Origin: Panax quinquefolius
Taxonomy: Eukaryota; Streptophyta; Magnoliopsida; Apiales; Araliaceae
Length of the DNA: 64,000 nucleotides
Assembly (NCBI GenBank): GCA_020205615.1
Contig: CM035169.1
Location: 19,363,546 to 19,427,545 of the forward strand
Direction of reading: 5' to 3'
This document shows, piece after piece, positions 1 to 11,085 of the stretch. Position numbers and translations under genes: made by a program. Within the stretch, counting starts at the first letter, position 1. The number at the start of each line of letters is the position of its first letter. The notes below the pieces were generated by a model. That model did no database searches and had not been told where the DNA came from. It saw only the letters and a list, made by a program, of their open reading frames with translations.

Positions 1-43
1 CTTTTATAAAAATTTTTTTTTTACATGGAATCGATTCATATTA

Positions 44-263
44 TTTAAAATAAAAAATAAAAAGAGTTTATTTTAATTAAAGATTTTTTTATTATATGGA
101 ATCGATTCCATAATTAATTAAAATAAAGGAGTTTATTTTGATTAAAGATTTTGATTAAAATAAAATAGTTTATTTTATTCAAAATTGGATAAATTAAAAT
201 AAAATAGTTTTATTTTGATTTAAATTTGGATTAAAATAAAGGAGTTTATTTTGATTCAAAAAT
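44..263. repeat. Degenerate AT-rich tandem repeat
   Basis: About five loose copies of a block reading roughly TAAAATAAAGGAGTTTATTT, each followed by GATT or AATT and spaced irregularly. The motif is nearly self-complementary (AATAAA with TTTATT), so each copy could fold on itself. It is probably a decayed minisatellite inside a retroelement. Confidence 0.4.
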
Positions 264-1043
264 AGATTTTATACTAACTAAATTTGCCCATTAAATGATA
301 TCAATATATATATTAAATGTTTATTATTCATAAGATGAATGTTATTTATCGATGCATATGATGATGTGTATGATAATAAATGGGATTGATTATGGACTAT
401 CAACCAATATGATTGGATTTTATTTTAGTGGATGCACGAATGTACGGGTTTTATTAAATGGGGTCTCACAGACTCGCCTTCTCTAATTTTTTTCTTAATG
501 TAAATTCTATCTCCTCCTATGTATTTTCCTCTGATCACGATCAAGGTTTCTATTTATTTTAAAGTTTTTTGTAATAGGAATAGTTAGAATTAATTTTGAA
601 AAATTAGAGATCAAGGACAAGGAGCTTGAAGACCCGCTTCAGTAATGGAGCCCAAGTTTAAATGTAATAGTTATATTTAAATATTATTTTCGCACCCTGG
701 GGAGTTTGAATTTTTGGTTCACTTGGTGGCTCTAGTGAACCAAACTAGAATAAAAGTCCATAATCAATCCGTAGAATATATAAGATTCTATATGTGCATG
801 CTTATACTATATATATATATTATATAACATGCTTCAAACATGCATTCAGATGTTCATTAATACGACGATATATTTATATATATATATATGTATGCGCTTA
901 AACAAGATGAGACAAATTAATAACAAACCCCTCATTTTTTTTTATATTAAGTCCTAAGCTGCTCAAAGATATTTGAATATCGAACGTCGCTTTCTAGCAT
1001 GATAAAATTAATAGAGTATTAAATATTTAATACGATTTTGTTG

Positions 1044-1330
1044 TGTCACCACAAGGCAAGTATTAAGTATTTAAGATGTTAATTTATCACATTTGATGCT
1101 TATAAAGAAAATTGAACAATATTGTTTTGTTGGTCACCACAAGGATGATATTTTTTTTTTGAATATATGGAGTGCTAGGTTGACTTAACTTGGATAATTT
1201 TGATTCTGGATGTGCCACCACTGATCAAAATAATCTAAGAGGCAAAATAAAAGGAGTCAGATAGTTGATGTAATCGACAAAAGTTGTTCTACCTATTTAT
1301 TTATATATAGTTTGTTGTGTCACCACAAGG
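1044..1330 (+). repeat. Dispersed TGTCACCACAAGG motif
   Basis: The motif occurs at 1044-1056 and 1318-1330 exactly, at 1132-1144 with one change (GGTCACCACAAGG), and in weaker form near 1211 (TGTGCCACCACTG). The copies sit in the presumed leader of the copia element just before gag. The spacing is irregular, so this is not a simple tandem array. The function is unknown. Confidence 0.45.
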
Positions 1331-1598
1331 CTATATACATTTGAAATGGGATCCTTATTCTCACTAGCAAATCTTTTAATTAGATTTTTGCTTAACTATA
1401 TAAGTGAGGGTAATATAGTTTGAAAAAAAATAGTGGGAGATACCAATTTAAAACAAGACCTAAATTTATTTTGGTAATTAATAAAAGAATGTATGTTAAA
1501 ATGTTGTTAATTACAAATTCATTTACGTAATTTTACAATGTCTAAAATTACTATCATCGCAAGCATATTAGATGCTAAATTAACCGTAATCAATTAAA

Positions 1599-2340
1599 AT
1601 GGATTGGTTAAGGAATTTGAGAATAGTTCTCATAGTCGTAAAAAGCTATCTTATGTCCTTAATACGCCTATCCCCGCAAGAATGGTTGCGCATAATAATG
1701 CCCGAGGAAGAGATTGCTACTTTTAGAAAGTGGCAAGATGATGCACAATTGGCTCAACGCATCATGCTCAGATCCACGAGTAACGAGCTTCAGCCACAAG
1801 ATGAAACTATGGATGCTCCTACTATATTCCCGCACATCAAGTAGTTGATGGTGAGGAAAGTAGGACCGATAGATATCGACATCTCAAGGAGCTCTTCCGA
1901 TCTAGAACGGCCAATGGCACTATAAGATGCATAAAAAGTTCTTAACATAATCAATTTGATCGATCAATTAGACAACGGGTTTTGTCATGGATGGAGAGTT
2001 GAGCCAAGATTTGATTTGCACTCACTCCCTGACTCTTTTTCAAATTGTTGTTGTGAATTTTTCATATGAACAAGCTAGATATCGCCTTTCACCGATTTGC
2101 TTAACATATTGAAAAAATGAGAGTCACTTTCCAACCAAGAAAGACCAAGTCTTTACCGGTAGGGGCCAAAGGATCTTCCAAAAAAGAAGAACGATTCAAA
2201 GAAGGTAATAGAAAGCAAAAAACAAAGGATAATAAGAACAAAAATCGACACGGATAGCAAAAGGAGTTTGCTTCCACCGCAATAAGCCCGACATCGGAAA
2301 GAAATCATGAGAAGCATTTGCAGAGGCTAACCAAAGAAGC
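1599..2340 (+). pseudogene. Ty1/copia gag remnant
   Basis: The ATG at 1599 opens an 81-codon frame that starts MDWLRNLRIVL, like the start of plant copia Gag proteins. The frame stops at 1844. Recognisable but shifted pieces follow, ending in a lysine-rich stretch near 2150-2260 where a nucleocapsid zinc knuckle is expected; no intact CCHC motif could be read. Gag would form the particle shell packaging element RNA. The many stops and frame changes make this a dead copy. It lies directly before the pol remnant in the usual copia order. Confidence 0.7.
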
Positions 2341-4552
2341 TTAGTGAAGTTTTATTATAATACAATTTTTTGTTCATGATTGAAATAAATTTTTCTTTAA
2401 GTCAAGGTTCTACTGGGTATTGGATACCGATTTTGGTTATCATAAATATAGATTTATGAAGGACCAAAGTAAGTAGAAAGCTAAACAAATATAAGTAATC
2501 CTATGTGTGAAAAATGAAGCAAAGGTTGCCACATTAGCCATAGAAAAACTTATAGTTTAGCAATGCCTACGGCAAATCTATTAAGTCAATAAGTTGTTAT
2601 CAGATTCCAGCTTCTTGTTAAAAATATTATTTCCATTTTATTGTTGGACAATGAAATTTTGGTATTATAATTAAGAACAATTGTTGTTCTATTTATAATA
2701 ATAATGTTTTGTATAGAATCGAATATTACTTAATAAATTTTGTATACTGATTTACATGAAAATAATTTTGCAAATTGAACAAATTAGTATAAGAAAAGGA
2801 GATGATCATTCAAAGAGTCGAATGTGTGTATTTGTCGAATACAAGTGTGAATTATTTGAAAGGTTCAAAGAATTCGTAAATGAAACAAATTGGCAAAGTA
2901 TTAAGATTCTTTGATTAGATCAAGGAATAAATACTTGTGCAATAAGTTTCTAGATCATCTCAAATGGTTTTTCATAATGGACACATCCTCGATACATATA
3001 ATAATGATTGATGTATCCGAAAGGAAAAATCGCACTTGTTGGACATGGTGCGGTCCATAATGATTTTACCGACATTCCAAAGATCCTTCAGGATCATGTC
3101 CTAGAAATGGTCAGACATTCATTTAAAAAGGTAACCTCAAAATCCGCCCCAAGACTCCATAAAAGTTATGGATGTGGAGGATTCCTAATCTTAAGTATGT
3201 TAAGATAAGGGTTGTCCAACTTATGTGAAAAGGTTTCAAAGGATAAGTTTGGGACAAGATTCGACAAGTGTCGATTTGTGGGACATCCTAAAGTAAGTTT
3301 AGGGTATATGTTCTATAATCCTACTTAGCAAAAGGTGTTTGTTATGAACACACGCCTTCTAAGATAAAGGTGTTTATCATAAAAGGGCTAGGGGAGGATA
3401 ATAGATTCAAGAGTTCAAGAACCACAAAACACTATAAGTCAAATAAGAGGAACTCAGAGATGTATATTTATCCATTGCATTCACAAACCGAATCGTAAAT
3501 CGAATAGTACCAAGATACCTAGGAGGTATGGATTCATCATGATGATGATGATGATGAGGTACACATCATGTAAGATGATGATCCGTAGTTACATACGATG
3601 AGGTAAGTTTCTAGTGTGTACAAAAGGGATTTTATCAAAAAAATAAAAGAACCCTAGTGGGGAGGGTCATCGTGACATTCCTAATATTATATGTTGATAT
3701 ACTACTTGATAAGGAATGACATACCAATGCTACAATCAAGAAAGATAAAGTTGTTCAAACATTCCTCCATGAATGATTTGGGAAGAGTATCTTAATTGGG
3801 GATATAAATCTATATAGATAGATTTAAGAGGATGCTCGACTTAACCCAAGGAACGATATTCATTTGATGCTAAAGTCGCTTAGCATGGCAAACTCCAAGA
3901 GATGTCTCATGTCGATGAGCTATGGAGTGTATCTCTCTTAATAGTCCCCACAGACGAAAAGAGAGAGATCGCATGAGTGACAATCATGTATGCAATGAAA
4001 TATACGAGACCGATGTCGATCACCATATTATGGAGAAGTTCACTATGAGTCGCTGAAAACATTAAAGTGCTTAACCAAGACTAAGGATGTGATCATATTC
4101 ATGGTGGGTCTAAATTAAAACTAGAGGGCTTAATGCACTCAAGTTTTTTTCGCATGCACTCAAGATGATGTAAAAAAATCCACTTTAAGGTAAAGTTGTT
4201 ATCTTCGAATAAAGGGCAAAGTTGAATCGAAAGGTTCCAAACAAAGAAAGAGTTGTCGGTTTAGTGATAAAGACAAAGTATATAGCTATAAATGAAGTCG
4301 CAAGTTGATTGTTTGGATTAAAAGTTCATTACGTAACCAGAATAGTTCCTAAGTCTCATCTTCGATCTAAACATGTGTCAGGGCACTTTCATTTGATTAT
4401 TAGAATCATTGAAAGATGGGAAATCACTATGTAGATAGTGGACTCTCATGAACAACATTACATATCCATTAACTAAAGCTTATCCAACAAAGCAGGATAA
4501 TCGCCACTTAGAGAAGAAGAGTATAAGATACCACGATTTATCGGCTTTTTAG
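2341..4552 (+). pseudogene. Ty1/copia pol remnant (PR, IN, RT, RNase H)
   Basis: Domains appear in copia order but in changing frames. Near 2412 a protease-like WVLDT is seen. Near 3240-3340 lies the integrase tail with CRFVGHPK and GYMFYNPT. Around 3735-4010 the reverse-transcriptase end shows SMNDLG, then IMYAMKYTRP. Around 4270-4520 the RNase H end shows KTKYIAINE, RSKHVSGHFHLI and a final CKWEI just before the polypurine tract. Integrase before RT is the mark of Ty1/copia. The RT catalytic block is not readable. Stops in every domain show it is not functional. Confidence 0.8.
3531..3557 (+). repeat. GAT/CAT microsatellite
   Basis: A short run of GAT triplets, preceded by CAT triplets, inside the copia pol remnant. 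A simple-sequence repeat with no further meaning seen. Confidence 0.7.
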
Positions 4553-4566
4553 TGCAAGTGGGAGAT
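4553..4566 (+). other. Copia polypurine tract
   Basis: The purine-rich AAGTGGGAGAT directly precedes the TG of the 3' LTR and overlaps the last RNase H codons, as is usual in plant copia elements. It would prime plus-strand DNA synthesis. Confidence 0.75.
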
Positions 4567-6440
4567 TGAAAGTAGTATGCACACAAGCCAATCATGTTTG
4601 ATGATAAAGCATATACTTTGTAATAATCTTATTCATTTATTAATAAAAAGTATTAATTTATTAAAGGCTTTTAATTATCTACATGATGTCGCTTTTATAA
4701 TATGTGATAAACCCATAGTTTTAAGCAATGCTTTTAGAATAATGATGATGATCATTCTAATGAGATCTAAATTTTTAGAAAGCTTAAAACTAAAATAGTT
4801 CCCAATCATTGGATTACTAAATCGGGGATTAGTGAATCCTGATAGATCGGGTACATACGCTGTTTGCTCATCGATGATGAGGATGATTGATCTCACGATC
4901 ATTTGTGTGGAGACACTAAAGCAAGTATGTAGGTGCTTATTAGAGAATAAGTTCATCGAACGTGGCTCGCTAAGGAATACCTAATGGAGTTTTATTTGCT
5001 CGTCAATAGAATTCTCAGAGTGATAGTAAGACAAGTAATCCTCGACTCTGAGATCATCATAAGATCTTTGTGTATGATGAGTTATACTTTGACTTATTCC
5101 TTAAGACCCTTAGGTATATCAAAGGGTATGCTTGGGTATAATAAAGTTGTATATGGAGATAATGTATGATCAATAAAGAATCTACCACTTTAATAAAAGA
5201 AGAGAAATGTCCTATGTGATTCGATAAATGACAACCCAAAGAGTCCTCGGGTTAAGGCGTAATGAAATTAGAAAGGAGTTTCTAATTTGCATTATTTGAG
5301 TCAGGCATTTAAGGATCGAAATACATATAATTAAATAAAATAAGACTCGACAAAGAATTCCATGCCTTATATTTAATCGGGACATCAGATGGTGGAAGGA
5401 TTGAATTGCATTTCAAGAACTATTTACTCAAAGGTTCTTTAATGATTAATGTTGAAATCTATATTATCCGGAAAGTCGCTGATCGCTAGGAGGCTTATCC
5501 CTATCAGAGAATAAATATTATTTAAATAAATTAATTGTTTAATTTATTTATTTAAATAAGATTAGAATTTGTTCTAATTGATTTATTCACAACCCGCTTA
5601 ATATGGAGAACCTAAAGGGTCACACCATAAAAGGAAGAATAATTATTTAAGAAGTTAATGGCATAATCGTAATAATAATATAGTTATATATTTAATTTAA
5701 TCTATGGTGATAGAATAAATTAAATAGCTTAATATTTATTATTTAATATTTTAGAAATATTAAATATAAATTAATAAGAGGAGTCTTATTAATATTATTA
5801 CAATTATTATTATTTTAATTTCTAAAAGAGTTTAGGAATTAATTTAATATAAGTATTTCATTTATTCCTAAATCGATTTAGAAGGAAAATTAGTTAAAGG
5901 AGTTTAATTAATTATCCCTAATAAGATTAGGGAGCTTAATTAATTAAAAGAATTTAATTAATTAAATAAATCCCAATTCCTTAATTGTTAAGGTGGGTTG
6001 CCCACATCTATAAATAAGAGGAGTCTTATTATGGGTGGGGGGGTTGTTGATTTTTTTACAACATACGTAATAATTCCAATGTTGTTGAGAGTACACCCTT
6101 TTCTATAGAGATAGAAAACTAGGGTTTAGCCAACCACCCTTCTTCTTGAATTTTATTTCTTCCTCGTGGATCACCCCAGAGGCCAAACATTCTGGGTGGC
6201 TAACGCCGATCAAAGGAAGGAACCAAACCCGTGGATTCAAGTCGAACGCGAAAAGGATTTGGAGGTGAACTTGTACCGAGGAAGCTCGATCTTCAAGGGT
6301 ATGATTTTATTCTTTATCTTTTCGCTTAATTAATAATTATGCATAAAGGGTGATCCGTATATGGTTTGTAAATTTTTAAACTCGATTTTACACGCTCGCA
6401 TTACTTTTTTGCAATTTGATCATAGGCTATGAATATTACA
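4567..6440 (+). mobile_element. Copia 3' LTR
   Basis: The LTR starts with TGAAAGTAG just after the polypurine tract and appears to end in ATTACA at 6440, where gypsy integrase sequence begins abruptly. Length is about 1.87 kb. It is AT-rich with A/T-only blocks around 5640-5960, followed by a less AT-rich end section (6080-6300). The short open frames inside have no similarity I recognise. The right edge is inferred from the junction with element A, because no second LTR copy is in the window to compare. Confidence 0.65.
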
Positions 6441-6640
6441 AACAATGTATGTCAAGATCACGATACATTTTAGTACTTCCAGGATGGATTGCAAATGGTG
6501 TGTATTGTGTGCCTCCATCATAATCTTGTACTTCAAATCGAGTCGTTAGAACACAAAGTCTCAGAGTGGACTCAAGTATTCCTTCTTCATCAATTCTCGC
6601 CCTAATAGCTCCTTCTTGTACTTTCTTCTTCATACGACAT
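6441..6640 (-). pseudogene. Gypsy A integrase N-terminal fragment
   Basis: The minus strand matches the region of copy C around 25290-25440, which precedes and enters the integrase zinc-binding domain (MYRDLRHTFWW in copy C). Here only the part reading MYRDLDIH remains before the sequence changes to copia LTR. The frame runs 6436-6633 on minus. It is a small non-functional remnant. Confidence 0.55.
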
Positions 6641-6689
6641 CTTCACCCGGCCTCGGTGGCTCGAGCAACCTTAACTTTTTCTATTAAAG

Positions 6690-7130
6690 TTGGCTCTACG
6701 CGATACTTGACATCATCGCACTCGCTCCCAGATATGATCTTCTACTCAACGCGCCGCCTACCACGCTCGCTTTTCCGGGATGGTATTGAATAGTGTGGTC
6801 GTAGTCTTCAATAGCTCGAGCCAACGTCGCGCCGCCGCATGTCGAGTTTTTTTGAGTGAAGAAATATTTAAGGCTTTTATGGTCCGAATATATCTCCACT
6901 TTCTCCCCATATAGATAGTGCCTCCATATTTTTAGCGCTGAAAAACGATCGGGCCGCTAACTCTAGATCATGAGTAGGATAATTCCTCTCATACTCTTTA
7001 AGTTGTCATGAGGCATAGGCTATGACTTTCCCACGTTGCATGAGAGAACACATCCTAACCCTTTGCTCAAGCATCATTCAGAGATAACAAATCCATCCGA
7101 ACCAGATGGTATTGTTAGAACAAATAAATA
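6690..7130 (-). pseudogene. Gypsy A RNase H remnant
   Basis: The minus strand shows VEIYSDHKSLKYFFTQK near 6899-6850, then [19 protein letters not shown] and ALSRR. This is the classic end of gypsy RNase H (SDHKSL and HPGKAN motifs). Upstream pieces around 6960-7130 give the ERNYPTHDLEL-like and RVRMCS segments in shifted frames. In retroviral-type replication RNase H removes the RNA strand of the hybrid. It is broken by several indels. Confidence 0.8.
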
Positions 7131-7960
7131 AGTCTCCTCTTAAGCTCTTGGAAACTTTTTCGCATTCTTCGCTCCAAACGAATTTTGTATCCTTCGAAAG
7201 TTAGCCGAAGTTAATGGAGTAGCGATTCGAGAAAACCCTTCCACGAATCTCCGATAATAACCAAACCTAAGCCCAAAAACTACGATTTTACCACCGACTT
7301 TTGATTGATCCCAACTTTCAGATTGCTTCAATCTTCATCGGATCAACAGATACTCCATGTTTTGACACCACGCGCCCAAGAAATGCTACTTCTCAAGCCG
7401 TAACTCGATTTCTTCAATTTGGCATATAGTTTGTTTTCACGAGAGCCTTTGGAGTACCAAATTTCAAATGGTGCTCATGATCTTCACGACTTTTTGAATA
7501 TATGAGGATGTCATCAATAAAGACAACAACGAATCGATCCAAATATTCCTTGAATACTCGGTTCATCATATCCATGAAAGTCGCAGGAGCATTAGTTAGT
7601 CGAAAGAAAGACATGACTAAGAATTCATAATGCCCATCACCGAAGTTCTAAAGGCAAATTTTTGAATATCCTCGCCTAATCTTCACCGATGATATCCGTA
7701 ATCTAAGATCGATTTTTGAAAAGAATTGTGCCCCTTCAGAATCGGGTCAAACAAGTCATCAATACGAGGTAGAGGATACCTATTCTTGATGGTGACATGG
7801 TTCAATTCCCGATAGTCAATACAAAGTCGCATACCCCGCTCTTTCTTCTTTACAAATAAAACAGAGCACCCCAAGGAGATGTACTAGATCTAATGAAACC
7901 GATGTCCAACAATTCTCGTAGTTGGACCTTTAACTCCTCAAGTTCAATAGAGCCATTCGA
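7131..7960 (-). pseudogene. Gypsy A reverse transcriptase remnant
   Basis: The minus frame 7874-7683 gives [20 protein letters not shown] and PRIDDLFD, the N-terminal RT motifs. The frame 7614-7414 gives [17 protein letters not shown] and [15 protein letters not shown], where FIDD is the metal-binding catalytic motif. The two lie in different frames with a gap, so the enzyme is broken although the catalytic residues are kept. The thumb region near 7140-7331 continues in another frame. Confidence 0.85.
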
Positions 7961-8139
7961 TATGGGGTTTTAGAAATGGGCTTTATACAAAGTTCAAGAT
8001 CAATAAAGAATTCAACTTCACGCTCGGGGTAGACCGGAAGTTCTTCAGAAATACGTCAGAAAGTCAATAACAACAGAATATTATTCAAATTTGACGTGTC
8101 TTTATTCAAATCCATAACATGGGCTAAGAAAGCTTGACA

Positions 8140-8570
8140 TCCGCTATTTTAATAAACGAATAGCTTTATGATTAGATATATGACAATGATTGATTTTAAT
8201 GGTTTAGTTGTTTGAATTCGCATAAAAAGTTGGTTAGGAATATGAAAACTAACAACCTTACGAAACAAATCAATTTTGGCATGATGAGTAGTTAACCAAT
8301 CAATCCCTAAAATCACATCAAAAGCAAGTATCTTTAAAGAGATAAGGTCATGTGTAAGGTGATGGTGCCAACTTGAATCAAACAAGATTTATAAACAGTG
8401 GATGTGATGAAAGTTTCTCCTAACTGAGTTTCCACAGATAGGTCAAAGTCTAATTTCTCCGAGTCAAGTTTAAACGCTGAGCACACGCAGGAGAGAGATA
8501 AATGAATGGGTAGCACCCCAGATCAAGTAAGGTATAAACTTCAAGAATTTATAAATAGCTTACCCGTGAT
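8140..8570 (-). pseudogene. Gypsy A aspartic protease remnant
   Basis: The minus strand shows FDVILGIDWLTTHHAKIDL (8385-8149), a standard retropepsin C-terminal signature, and upstream a GATHSFISL-type flap start near 8520. The two residues before GA, normally Asp-Ser, are altered and the frame shifts there, so the active site is probably lost. The region between protease and RT (7960-8140) has no open frame. Confidence 0.7.
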
Positions 8571-8689
8571 CACCTCGTTTGGGTTTCTCGCGATTATGAC
8601 CTACCACAACAAACGCTTCTTCCAGAATCGCTGACTTTGACTTTTCTCGGGATATCTTTTGAGTCACCGTCTCACTGAACTAGGTTTCG

Positions 8690-9000
8690 CATCAACAATC
8701 TCGAGCGATATGTCCTTCCTTTCCACAATTATAACATACCTTGAACTGCTAGGCGTTTGACCGATATGTCCCTCTTTTCCGTGATTTGTAAGATACGACC
8801 GGTGGTCGTTCTCTCCCTTAGAACCGATTGTCGCTTAAGACCGCTCGCTTCACATACGGTCGTTGTTAAATCTCCTCTTTTAAAATCTCCTCCCGACTCG
8901 CTTCTTTCTATTTTCATGGCCATGATTACCACCCGAGAGTGGTAACCATTTTGTCCGTCTCGCTTCTTTCTCCGCCGGTTATCATTATTCATTGATCGCT
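8690..9000 (-). pseudogene. Gypsy A gag, zinc-knuckle region
   Basis: By alignment with the + copy at 19985-20110 and the minus copies at 16660-17000 and 49180-49440, this holds the nucleocapsid part of Gag. CCHC pieces such as CFNC/CYNCG can be followed only with frame changes. The arginine-rich frame 8992-8729 is consistent with an RNA-binding segment. Not functional. Confidence 0.6.
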
Positions 9001-9073
9001 ATCTCGGTACGATCCGGTTATGGTCCTCGAGTTGACCGTACTCGTTATCTCGCTTCTAATAATTGAGCCCCAT

Positions 9074-9865
9074 TTACAACATCCGAATAAAGAGAAAATT
9101 TATGGGAAATGAGATATCGACGATGCCGGGTTTCAAACCTCTAAGAAACATCCGCCATATACGCTCCTCATTCTCCACCAAATGAGGTGTAAACTCGATA
9201 ACTCGCAAACTTTGCCTCGCATCGAGACACCGCCATGTTGTTTGTTCCAATCTAATAAACTCCACTTCCTTCATATATGATTTAACACTTTCGTGAAAGT
9301 ATTTGTCATTAAATAGTTTTTCAAACGTCTCCCAAGACACGCCGAGTGCGTACTGGATGGGTACGCTTCACGCACTCCCACAAAAGTTCCGCTTCGCCAC
9401 GGAACATAAGGTGGCGAATGGAACCTTCTTCTTCCTCCGCATCCCAAGACATCGAATATCTTGTAATTTGTTTAACCCATGTTTCCGCCATGATCGGATC
9501 CGCTTTCCCTTAAATTTCGTGGTCCCAACTCTTTGAATCGCTTTGGTTGTGACAACCCGTGAATTGCTATCATTTCTCCTCGTATTTTGAACACGAAGTC
9601 TCCTCGTCTCGATTTTGCATGAATCGCAAAAACTTCTAAACATCCCTCGCTCATCATCTCGCTTTCAATGGTGTTGTTCATGGAGGAACATTGCCAACTG
9701 TTGACGTTCTCCTCGCTGGTGAGTACAAAGCATCTCCACACGGCCTCATTTCCATTGTTAATATTCTCAACGACATTCTCAAATACCGTCATAAAACAAG
9801 GGTTAATTAAGGAAATCAATATATCACATAATATCCCTATATCTTCGACCAACTAACAAATAAGC
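9074..9865 (-). pseudogene. Gypsy A gag capsid region
   Basis: The frame 9852-9472 begins MVEDIGILCDIL after the leader and holds the start of Gag. The frame 9340-9074 reads WETFEKLFNDKYF, EVEFIRLEQ and RMFLRGLKPGI, the hallmark of the retrotransposon gag family (WxxFxxxFxxKYF, FLRGLxP). The two parts lie in different frames. The first sits about 100 bases from the PBS, as expected for the start of the polyprotein. Confidence 0.75.
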
Positions 9866-9947
9866 TTAGTAGGACACACTAGCTAAGGATTTACTCGCCT
9901 CTCCTCCTAGTTCTTTTCCCCGATCTCCGCCAGAGATCATATCCCTA

Positions 9948-9959
9948 AGCTCGATACCA
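9948..9959 (-). other. Gypsy A primer-binding site
   Basis: Minus strand TGGTATCGAGCT, two or three bases beyond the LTR end. It matches the usual plant PBS for initiator methionine tRNA (TGGTATCAGAGC) apart from one missing base. The same variant is seen in element D. Confidence 0.7.
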
Positions 9960-10508
9960 ATCGTGACGCCCCCAAAATAGGTATACATCACCCATTTCGA
10001 AAGTTGTCAATACATGGTATGTAAACAACTATAACTTTATTATTACAACAAGAAATCGTGAGTTTGAATACAAATATTATCTTCTAGACAATATCTATAC
10101 TCAAATAAATCCTCATCACATTTATTGATACATTATTTTACAAAAATGGTGAGGACTACTAAACAATCCTTTCTAAAACCTTCATTCCATACCCCGACTC
10201 AGTACTCGCTATATATTCTCGCCTCCCCGAGAAAAATGGAACAAAAAGGAAAAGGGTGAGCTCAACTAGCCCAAAGAAGAATATTATGACTAAGATAATA
10301 TACAACAAATTATCGTTAGTCTTCAACAGGAAAAATCTAATAGAATACAATAGACAACAAATTTTAAATCAATATTTCATAATGAAATAATAATTCATTA
10401 GAAGAGTTAAGTAGAGAATGCAAACTACTATCTTCTATGTATGAATTTAAAAGTTCTTCGCTCATCTTTTATCCCCGTAACATCAATCAATATACATCCG
10501 AATTAAAT

Positions 10509-10635
10509 ATTCATCTTTGCACTACATGTGCCAAAGATATTCATCATTGGTCATGTTCATTTAAACACTGCTCATCTTTGCACTACGGGCCAAAGATATT
10601 CTTCAGAAATCATTCATCTTTCGCACTACAGCCAA
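10509..10635. repeat. ATCTTTG...CAAAGAT hairpin repeats in LTR
   Basis: Three units, each a short inverted repeat: CATCTTTGCACTAC, a few bases, then CCAAAGATATTC. Each could fold as a stem of about seven base pairs with a loop of some ten bases. The same units occur on the opposite strand in LTR F at 63830-63990. Confidence 0.7.
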
Positions 10636-10992
10636 AGATATTCCATAATATCATCATTTAAGACCGAGGATGATGAAAAATATTTTTTAAAGAAACGAAT
10701 CCAAATGAAACAAAATGACAAGGATTAAGGATTAAGGATTCAGACTTTGGTTTTATCCACGTCCAAAAATACCTCAAAAATAATCATAGTGGTGTAAAAT
10801 TCAAGAATGATCAAAACATGGATACAATCAAAGTTAGTATCCGTAATATATATTTTAGACGAAAAAAGAAGAAATTTTTTTTTTATTGAATTCAGATCAC
10901 GTGAATAAGTCAGATACGTGAATAGAGTATACGTGAATAATAATCCGACACCAAAAGATAGAAATTCCACAAAAACATCTTCACGCTTCATG

Positions 10993-11085
10993 AATAGTAC
11001 TCGTGAATAAGAACTCGTGAATAGTAACTCATGAATAAGTAACTTCGTGAATAAGAACTCATGAATATAAGAACCCATGAATAAG
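10993..11085. repeat. TCGTGAATAAGAAC tandem repeat in LTR
   Basis: About six units of 14-16 bases, each close to TCGTGAATAAGAAC. A looser set with CACGTGAATA lies at 10907-10950, and CACGTG is a G-box core. Counterparts lie at 14450-14500, 22310-22410 and 63440-63600 in the other family-2 LTRs. The place within the LTR, ahead of the presumed leader, would fit a promoter or enhancer array; no test of that is possible here. Confidence 0.65.

Larger units (their letters stand above)
1..1598 (+). other. AT-rich region upstream of copia gag, unassigned
   Basis: No gene is visible. The first 270 bases hold imperfect repeats of a motif like AATAAAGGAGTTTATTTTGA. From about 1040 to 1330 the 13-mer TGTCACCACAAGG recurs. 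The stretch ends at the ATG of a copia gag remnant, so its right part is probably the untranslated leader of that element. I could not find a 5' LTR end or primer-binding site, and nothing here resembles the 3' LTR at 4567-6440. The 5' LTR is therefore either lost or left of the window. Confidence 0.4.

Noticed and set aside
9948..9959. tRNA gene fragment
   Set aside because: Only the 12-base primer-binding complement is present, next to an LTR. No cloverleaf sequence surrounds it.
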